In this document: piece after piece, positions 58,931 through 64,000 of the stretch
Layout: every line of letters starts with the position of its first letter
Position numbering within the stretch: the first letter of the stretch is position 1
From: Bacillus sp. V2I10
GTDB taxonomy: Bacteria > Bacillota > Bacilli > Bacillales > Bacillaceae
Direction of reading: 5' to 3'
DNA length: 64,000 nucleotides
Assembly (NCBI RefSeq): GCF_030817055.1
Contig: NZ_JAUSYV010000001.1
Span: 830,001-894,000, forward strand
Program-made: the position numbers and the translations under genes
Notes under the pieces: model-generated
What the model was told of the DNA's origin: nothing
The model's input: the letters and a program-made list of their open reading frames with translations, nothing else
Databases searched by the model: none

Positions 58931-59158
58931 ATGGAAGCAGCAAAAGTATTAGATGCAAAAGGGCTTGCATGTCCGATGCCAATCGTGAAAACAAAGAAAG
59001 CAATGGCTGACCTTGAAAGCGGCCAGGTGCTCGAAATTCATGCAACAGATAAAGGGGCTAAAAATGACCTCACTGCATGGACAAAATCAGGTGGACATGA
59101 GCTTGTAAAACACGAAGAAGAAAGCAATGTATTCAAGTTCTGGATAAAAAAAGGATAA
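58931..59158 (+). CDS. TusA-like sulfur carrier protein (third copy)
   Basis: This 75-residue protein has LDAKGLACPMPIVKTKKAM with carrier Cys, then ATDKGAKNDLTAWTKSGGHEL and a terminal beta strand. It is nearly identical in its first 30 residues to the TusA half of the fusion at 57164 and similar to the gene at 55701. AGAGGAGGA ribosome site. It lies 26 bp after the rhodanese-MBL gene and is separated from tauE by a small hairpin. Confidence 0.9.
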   Translation: MEAAKVLDAKGLACPMPIVKTKKAMADLESGQVLEIHATDKGAKNDLTAWTKSGGHELVKHEEESNVFKFWIKKG

Positions 59159-59163
59159 ATAGT

Positions 59164-59190
59164 AGGGAACCGGGCAGGGTTCCCTTTTCT
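59164..59190 (+). terminator. Weak terminator or attenuator before the TauE gene
   Basis: AGGGAACC / GGTTCCCT stem with only four Ts. It probably reduces, rather than stops, transcription into the exporter gene. Confidence 0.55.
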
Positions 59191-59210
59191 TATAAGGGAG
59201 AGAAACAACC

Positions 59211-59987
59211 ATGGATTTTGCATTCATCATAGCCATTTTCTTAATCGGTTTTATCGGTTCATACATCTCTGGAATGCTCGGAATTGGCGGTTCCATTATC
59301 AAATACCCGATGCTTCTCTATATTCCGCCGTTATTTGGCTTAGCGGCTTTCAGTGCACATGAGGTATCAGGCATCAGTGCTGTTCAAGTTTTCTTTGCCA
59401 CTATAGGCGGGGTTTGGGCCTACAGAAAAGGCGGATACTTAAATAAAACGCTGATTATTTATATGGGCGCAAGTATTCTGATCGGGAGTTTTATTGGCGG
59501 ATTTGGTTCAAAGACGATGTCAGAGGAAGGCATAAACCTCATCTATGGTATCCTCGCATTGATTGCGGCCATTATGATGTTTATTCCTAAAAAGGGGATT
59601 GATGATATTCCGCTTGATCAGGTGACCTTTAATAAATGGCTTGCTGCTGTTCTTGCCTTAATTGTAGGTGTAGGATCCGGTATCGTAGGTGCAGCCGGAG
59701 CATTCTTATTGGTGCCGATTATGCTTGTTGTGCTGAAGATTCCTACAAGAATGACGATTGCATCTTCCCTTGCCATCACGTTTATTTCATCCATTGGCGC
59801 AACAGTAGGGAAGATTACTACAGGACAGATTGACTATTACCCTGCGCTAATCATGGTTATCGCAAGTTTAATCGCTTCTCCTCTTGGAGCGATAGCCGGG
59901 AAAAAGGTAAATACGAAGGTTCTTCAAATCATTCTGGCGGTACTGATATTTGCTGCTTCGGTGAAGATTTGGATGGACATTTTATAA
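59211..59987 (+). CDS. TauE/SafE family sulfite/sulfur exporter
   Basis: This 258-residue membrane protein has about eight hydrophobic helices. Its two family repeats are GSYISGMLGIGGSIIKYPMLLYIPPLF (N-terminal) and GVGSGIVGAAGAFLLVPIMLVVLKIPTRMTIASSLAITF (C-terminal). In cst operons TauE is thought to export sulfite or other C1/C2 sulfur acids. Good ribosome site GGGAG. It is the last gene of the sulfur cluster, with a bidirectional terminator after it. Confidence 0.9.
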   Translation: MDFAFIIAIFLIGFIGSYISGMLGIGGSIIKYPMLLYIPPLFGLAAFSAHEVSGISAVQVFFATIGGVWAYRKGGYLNKTLIIYMGASILIGSFIGGFGSKTMSEEGINLIYGILALIAAIMMFIPKKGIDDIPLDQVTFNKWLAAVLALIVGVGSGIVGAAGAFLLVPIMLVVLKIPTRMTIASSLAITFISSIGATVGKITTGQIDYYPALIMVIASLIASPLGAIAGKKVNTKVLQIILAVLIFAASVKIWMDIL

Positions 59988-60020
59988 AAAAAGCAACGGG
60001 ATTTTTCCGCTGCTTTTTTT
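59987..60020. terminator. Bidirectional terminator
   Basis: AAAAAAGCA-ACGG ... CCGC-TGCTTTTTTT between the convergent TauE and DUF202 genes. Confidence 0.85.
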
Positions 60021-60021
60021 G

Positions 60022-60381
60022 TTATATGATCATCATAAAATAAAATGCAAATCCCAAAATGAATATTAAAATAATAAAAGAGAGAAAAATAACAATATTC
60101 TTTGAAGGCTCAAACGTCTGGTCATCAATTTGTTTCATCTTTTTCAGATAGTCATACGTGGAAAAAATGACAATCGCAATTCCTGAAATGATAGAAACGA
60201 TACCAGTACCCATTGTGATCGCATCAGCAAGAGAGGAGAGCTTAGACAAGAAGGTGAAATGGATGTTTGTCATCAAAAATCCAATTCCGATAATGGCAAT
60301 AGAGGTTCTGATCCATGCGAGGTAAGTCCTTTCATTCGCAAGGTGCTGCTGTATGTAATTTGAACTGACTGTCTTATTCAT
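60022..60381 (-). CDS. DUF202 (YidH-like) membrane protein
   Basis: This 119-residue protein has the family N-terminus HLANERTYLAWIRTSIAIIGIGF followed by three hydrophobic helices (about 25-45, 55-75, 95-117). The function of DUF202 proteins is unknown. The ribosome site (GAGGTG) is a few bases upstream of the ATG. Monocistronic; convergent with the sulfur cluster. Confidence 0.9.
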   Translation of the reverse strand: MNKTVSSNYIQQHLANERTYLAWIRTSIAIIGIGFLMTNIHFTFLSKLSSLADAITMGTGIVSIISGIAIVIFSTYDYLKKMKQIDDQTFEPSKNIVIFLSFIILIFILGFAFYFMMII

Positions 60382-60470
60382 TCTTTACACCTCATTAGTA
60401 AGCTTCTATCATTATTAAATACAATAGCGGGTATTTATGCAACATAATGCAATGGGGAAAATGGGGCAAA

Positions 60471-60496
60471 GGACACCAGGTAATGGTGTCCTTTTT
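60471..60496. terminator. Hairpin between the DUF202 and repetitive-protein genes
   Basis: GGACACC-AGGTAAT-GGTGTCC. The T run (T5) is on the plus side; on the minus strand it lies a few bases after the stop of the gene at 60501 with only T3. Confidence 0.7.
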
Positions 60497-60500
60497 AGTA

Positions 60501-61034
60501 TTAGTATTTTGTCTCTCCAATGGCTGAAATAATCGAACCGATTGCCTGAATCCAGCTTCCGGCTACGTTGATATTTCCCGGATCTTCATTCCTGAGCTCC
60601 ATGCCTCCAGCTATGGCCTGCATTGAATTCCCTATGACTTGCAGAAGATTGCCGTAGATAGTATATAACTGTTCAATCGATCTTTCCTCTCCAAATGCAT
60701 CTGCAAGAGCCGTTCCGCCGCCTGTTGCCTGAAGGAGATTGCCCTGAACCTCCAGGAGTGTTTGAGTGCGTTCACTGAAATCAATGATAATTCCTGTGAC
60801 CACAGTTGAATTTCCGATTGCCTGAATCATATTTCCGATTTTATTTAAGGTAAATGTATCTTCTGTATCGGCGAGTATAGCGTTGCCAGTACCCTGCAGA
60901 ACATTTCCCCATAAATTTAAATTTTCAAGCTGCTGCTCTGTGAGTACTTTTGAGGGTGTACTTCCAACGGCTGCAGTAACTGTTCCAATTGCCTGGATCC
61001 ATGCTCCGAATACCGCTTTTTCTTTATCGCTCAT
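60501..61034 (-). CDS. Repetitive Gly/Gln/Asn protein (DUF6944-like)
   Basis: This 177-residue soluble protein is built of about seven degenerate units of the form G-x-(W/L)-(I/L)-Q-A-(I/T)-G-(N/S), for example GAWIQAIGT, GNVLQGTGN, GNMIQAIGN, GNLLQATGG, GNLLQVIGN, NSMQAIAGG and GSWIQAIGS, spaced about 20-30 residues. I believe such proteins are annotated as DUF6944 repetitive proteins in Bacillus; the name is from memory. No signal peptide, no Cys. Function unknown; a beta-solenoid or helical repeat scaffold is possible. Confidence 0.75.
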   Translation of the reverse strand: MSDKEKAVFGAWIQAIGTVTAAVGSTPSKVLTEQQLENLNLWGNVLQGTGNAILADTEDTFTLNKIGNMIQAIGNSTVVTGIIIDFSERTQTLLEVQGNLLQATGGGTALADAFGEERSIEQLYTIYGNLLQVIGNSMQAIAGGMELRNEDPGNINVAGSWIQAIGSIISAIGETKY

Positions 61035-61550
61035 AGCTTGACCGCCTACTCTAAAGTTCTCCCTAAAGGTTCATTCAATAGAATATGCAGAGCTCGAAAA
61101 ACGTGTACGTGTATTTTATTATTGCATTTTTAAGCCGGAAATACCTTCCCTCATAGAATACTAAAATAATAAGGCAGCAGGATAGTAAAGATGTAGTATG
61201 ACCCCTTCTCTTCTTCACCTACTTTCTCCGATTTAAATGTAGCTTTAATTATAATATGAACTACAAAATCATACGAAAAATACAAAACACGTTGAAATTC
61301 CCAAAAAAGAACCCCTTTATGAATCGTTGTTATACCGCAGAATTCTAGGTGGTGCTTCACCTGGTCAACAATAAAAGACAAGTTAATCAATGGCTTAAAA
61401 CAACCTATAGGAAACTAAAAAACAGGAGGGATACTTTTCCGCATATATACTTTGTGCAAATAATAATTGAATATTTTTCGTCTTGTTAAGCAATTAATTT
61501 TTTTATTCAATTAAACCGTCCTTTATTTCTTTCTCCTTTTTTGGGAACGG
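61035..61550. other. Gene-free stretch before the biotin genes
   Basis: A 79-codon minus frame (61151-61390) has a TTG start without ribosome site and AT-rich chance-like composition; I do not accept it. I see no bioB, terminator or RNA here that I can support. The last 60 bases (61500-61550) contain a weak AACCGT...ACGGTT dyad after bioC. Confidence 0.5.
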
Positions 61551-62360
61551 TTATTGATGCCCCTTTTTCAAAATGGTTAAGAACAAACAATCATAGGTTG
61601 CTTTTACTCCCTTTTCATCACGAAAGTGGGTTTCGTATTGGTTTATCAATTCTTTGATAAAAGATGGGCGCTGCAGAGAATTGGCTTTGTTACTATTATT
61701 AGCCCCGATTCTTCTGACCGATGTAAAGAATTCATGTACATCACGAAAATGCTCTCGCTCATAAAATTTCTCAACAAATAATTCATAAGATGGAGGTAAG
61801 TTACTTTTACAAAGTTTGACAAGATCGTCAGCACTGTAAAATTCCTGTCCTGGACTGCTGGCATTTTCAATCTGGAACTTCTCTTTCGCTTTTTTATAAG
61901 AAGAATGAAGTTCTTGAAAGGTTTCTTTTCCAAAGGTTGAAAATGAAAGAGTTCCTTCCTGATTAAGCAGTCCATACATCTTTTTAATGACATTTTGAGG
62001 ATGGTTCAGCCATTGGAACGTTGCATTTGAGATGATGATATCAAAGGTATGAGAGAATTCCATTTCTTCAATATCTCCGCATAAAAAAGTAATTCGCTCC
62101 AAAAACACCCTTTTCTTCGCAACTTCAATCATACCTGGTGCAAGATCAACAGCTGTCAATCTTGCATTCGGAAAAGCTTTACATACTAACTGAGTCAAAT
62201 AACCTGAACCACAACCAATCTCTAGTATTTTAATTAATTCATCTGACTTTGGGAGTGAACTTATTAATTGATTGGCCATTTTTTTTTGTACCTTCGCATA
62301 CTGATCATATGTCTTTGCATTATCACTAAACCGTTTCCGTAAAAGCTGTTTATTTATCAT
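61551..62360 (-). CDS. bioC: Malonyl-ACP O-methyltransferase BioC
   Basis: This 269-residue SAM methyltransferase has an N-terminal FSDNAKTYDQYAKVQKKMANQL, typical of BioC. Motif I is ILEIGCGSGYLTQLVCKAFP, with post-I LTAVDLAPGMIEVAKK and DIIISNATFQWLNHP. It starts pimelate synthesis by masking malonyl-ACP as a methyl ester so that it can enter fatty-acid elongation. The start codon overlaps the end of bioH (ATGATAAATAA), implying coupling. Length is typical of the family. Confidence 0.92.
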   Translation of the reverse strand: MINKQLLRKRFSDNAKTYDQYAKVQKKMANQLISSLPKSDELIKILEIGCGSGYLTQLVCKAFPNARLTAVDLAPGMIEVAKKRVFLERITFLCGDIEEMEFSHTFDIIISNATFQWLNHPQNVIKKMYGLLNQEGTLSFSTFGKETFQELHSSYKKAKEKFQIENASSPGQEFYSADDLVKLCKSNLPPSYELFVEKFYEREHFRDVHEFFTSVRRIGANNSNKANSLQRPSFIKELINQYETHFRDEKGVKATYDCLFLTILKKGHQ

Positions 62361-63093
62361 CCTGATCAGTCCTTTGTATAAATTGTGTAATCATCTGCAT
62401 GCATTCACTTGGTCTTGTAAAAAACGGGATATGCCCTGCGTTTTGCAGTAGATATCGTTTGGCTTTTTCGTTCATTTGTTTCTCAATATATAAAGACCCT
62501 TCTGAAGGACAAATTGCATCTTTTGTTCCATGAATCAATAAACTATTTGCCTTTATCTTTGATAAGCTTTCTCTAACATTGGTTTCAGCCAGATAGTCTA
62601 GCCCTATACATAAGGAATCCAGATCATCTCCTTGAAATTCATGTATGATGAGGTTCGTAAATGTTGAAAATTCTTCCTTTTCCGAACTTGAAAACATCTC
62701 ATCATAGAAATCTAAAAGTATTTTGTCTTTATTTCGTCTCAACTGCTTTTTCATTCGTTCGACAACACGAGGCTGCCAGCCAATTGGATCTTCTGCAGCT
62801 GCTGTAAAATGGCTTGTTGCGCTAATGAGTATAAGTTCTTTGACAAGTCCATTATTCTCTGCTGCAAATTCTAATGCCGCAATTGAACCCAATGACCAGC
62901 CTAGAATATAAACAGGTTCGTTAATCAAGAGTACGGTTTCTTTTATACGTTCTTTAAAATCGCCTGTGTCCCTAACGTTTCTCCATTCCACAAAGGAAAG
63001 TTGGGCAATTTCAGCAAGAGGCTTTGTTATCGTTTGAAATACTGCCTTCTCCATTCCCCAGCCCGGCAGCATGATAAGATGAGGTTTCTTCAC
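62350..63093 (-). CDS. bioH: Pimeloyl-ACP methyl ester esterase BioH-like hydrolase
   Basis: This 247-residue alpha/beta hydrolase has LPGWGMEKAVF (oxyanion loop), nucleophile Ser in LGWSLGSIAALE, an Asp region near HGTKDAICPSEGS and catalytic His in NAGHIPFF. It removes the BioC methyl group to end chain elongation at pimeloyl-ACP. I start at GTG 63093, which shares its first base with the last base of the bioF stop (TAGTG); the in-frame start at 63144 lies inside bioF. Order bioF-bioH-bioC is the arrangement known from the B. cereus group, not the bioI arrangement of B. subtilis. Confidence 0.88.
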   Translation of the reverse strand: MKKPHLIMLPGWGMEKAVFQTITKPLAEIAQLSFVEWRNVRDTGDFKERIKETVLLINEPVYILGWSLGSIAALEFAAENNGLVKELILISATSHFTAAAEDPIGWQPRVVERMKKQLRRNKDKILLDFYDEMFSSSEKEEFSTFTNLIIHEFQGDDLDSLCIGLDYLAETNVRESLSKIKANSLLIHGTKDAICPSEGSLYIEKQMNEKAKRYLLQNAGHIPFFTRPSECMQMITQFIQRTDQDDK

Positions 63094-64000
63094 TAAATAA
63101 TTCCCATCCTTTTCCCTAGGACCACAATTCTGTCTACAGCCCAATCCAGATTTTCTTTTTGATGTAGAGCAGTAACGGTAATGCGAATTCTCGCTTCATT
63201 TTCCGGAACAGCAGGCGGCCGTACAGGAATAGCAGCGATTCCTTCGTCTTGTAATGCAGCTCCAAATTCCATGGCTTTATCATTTTTTCCAATCATAATC
63301 GGAATAATTTGAGATTCACTTCCACAAAGATTAAATCCTGAGTCAGCAAGTGCATCCCTTACATAGGCCGCATGTGATTTCAGCAGCTCTCGTCTCTCTG
63401 CTTCTGATTGAACAAGTTCAATGGAAGCTTTTGCCGAACCGAGGATTGCTGGAGGAAGCCCTGTTGTAAATATGAGACTTCGCATTTTATTTGTTAAATA
63501 ATCAATAAGCCACTTTTTTCCGACCACATATGCACCAAACGATCCTAGCGCTTTGCTGAACGTACCCATCTGAATGTCGATTTCCTGTTGAAGATTCAAT
63601 TGACGACTATAACCTTCACCATTTTCACCATATATTCCGCTTGAATGGGCTTCATCCACCATTAAGATGGCGTTGTACTTCTTTTTTAACTGAACCAGCC
63701 CGGACAGATTAGCGAAATCACCGTCCATACTAAAAAGAGAGTCCGTCACTATCAGCTTTCTTTTTTCAATTGGGACTTGTTGCAACAACGACTCTAAATG
63801 CTTTAAATCATTATGGCGATATCGCTGGTTTTTGGCGCGGCTTAAGAGTATACCGTCTATAATACTTGCATGATTGAGTTTGTCGCTAAAAACATAATCA
63901 CCGCGTCCAGCAAGTGCTGAAATAATCCCTAGATTGGCTGTATAACCGCTATTGATAATAAGTCCAGCTTCTGACTTTTTCCAATTCACAAGTGCGGTTT
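63093..64000 (-). CDS. bioF: 8-amino-7-oxononanoate synthase BioF, 5' part beyond the window
   Basis: About 302 codons are visible and the frame remains open through the window edge (TALVNWKKSEAGL precedes the apparent GTG start), so the N-terminal quarter is missing. This is a PLP-dependent alpha-oxoamine synthase: VDEAHSSGIYGENGEG contains the cofactor Asp and GTFSKALGSFGAYV the Schiff-base Lys. The C-terminal domain ends RIRITVTALHQKENLDWAVDRI. It condenses pimeloyl-ACP/CoA with alanine. Its stop overlaps the bioH GTG. Confidence 0.93.
   Translation of the reverse strand, partial: TALVNWKKSEAGLIINSGYTANLGIISALAGRGDYVFSDKLNHASIIDGILLSRAKNQRYRHNDLKHLESLLQQVPIEKRKLIVTDSLFSMDGDFANLSGLVQLKKKYNAILMVDEAHSSGIYGENGEGYSRQLNLQQEIDIQMGTFSKALGSFGAYVVGKKWLIDYLTNKMRSLIFTTGLPPAILGSAKASIELVQSEAERRELLKSHAAYVRDALADSGFNLCGSESQIIPIMIGKNDKAMEFGAALQDEGIAAIPVRPPAVPENEARIRITVTALHQKENLDWAVDRIVVLGKRMGII

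Noticed and set aside
61151..61390. 79-codon minus-strand ORF upstream of the repetitive-protein gene
   Set aside because: TTG start without ribosome site, no recognisable motif, AT-rich chance-like composition.

Overview
The window looks like chromosome from a low-GC, endospore-former-type Bacillaceae bacterium (Bacillus/Metabacillus-like). The basis is gene order that I recognise from Bacillus subtilis: yvoD-ppaX-yvoF, hisZGDBHAFI, yvcD-trxB, yvcI-rapZ-yvcK-whiA-crh, clpP and tRNA-Arg, yvfG/sigL, cggR-gapA-pgk-tpiA-gpmI-eno, and secG-est-rnr-smpB-ssrA. Species was not determined, and no database search was run.

Layout. 1-9.3 kb: end of the HPr-kinase-associated cluster, then a complete overlapping histidine operon. 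9.9-16.4 kb: TPR protein, thioredoxin reductase, a PhoP-box-like array with a possible short transcript, and the rapZ/yvcK/whiA/crh operon. 16.7-19.4 kb: clpP with a CtsR site, a tRNA-Arg, a broken phage-type amidase and yvfG. 19.5-28.2 kb: sigL, then the CggR-controlled lower-glycolysis operon. 28.3-29.8 kb: decayed DNA with a histidine-phosphatase pseudogene. 29.8-40.1 kb: an AT-rich glycan island with six glycosyltransferases or glycosyltransferase-like proteins, a three-gene nucleotide-sugar set, a methyltransferase and a sulfotransferase. No flippase, polymerase or ABC exporter is visible in it. 40.2-46.1 kb: a DMT exporter and the secG-to-tmRNA block. 46.3-54.2 kb: accessory genes, with ykoN/ykoP/ykoQ-like genes, two phosphoesterase-type enzymes and several tiny ORFs. 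54.9-60.0 kb: a persulfide/sulfur-relay cluster with a CstR-type repressor, TusA, DsrE and rhodanese proteins, a rhodanese-MBL fusion and a TauE exporter. It carries four matching TACCC-N4-GGGTA-type operators. 60.0-64.0 kb: two small proteins and the bioF-bioH-bioC end of a biotin operon on the minus strand.

Observations beyond ordinary annotation: (i) at least four gene-free stretches carry different degenerate motifs that all recur every 21 bp; (ii) four KTAACW hexamers lie exactly 11 bp apart between trxB and yvcI, upstream of a hairpin terminator; (iii) an identical 20-bp dyad element lies upstream of both hisZ and the carboxylesterase gene; (iv) the sulfur cluster shows operator reuse and repeated TusA modules; (v) the glycan island carries a sulfotransferase; (vi) several small genes are shorter than a usual ORF cutoff, including a 47-residue Cys-rich protein.
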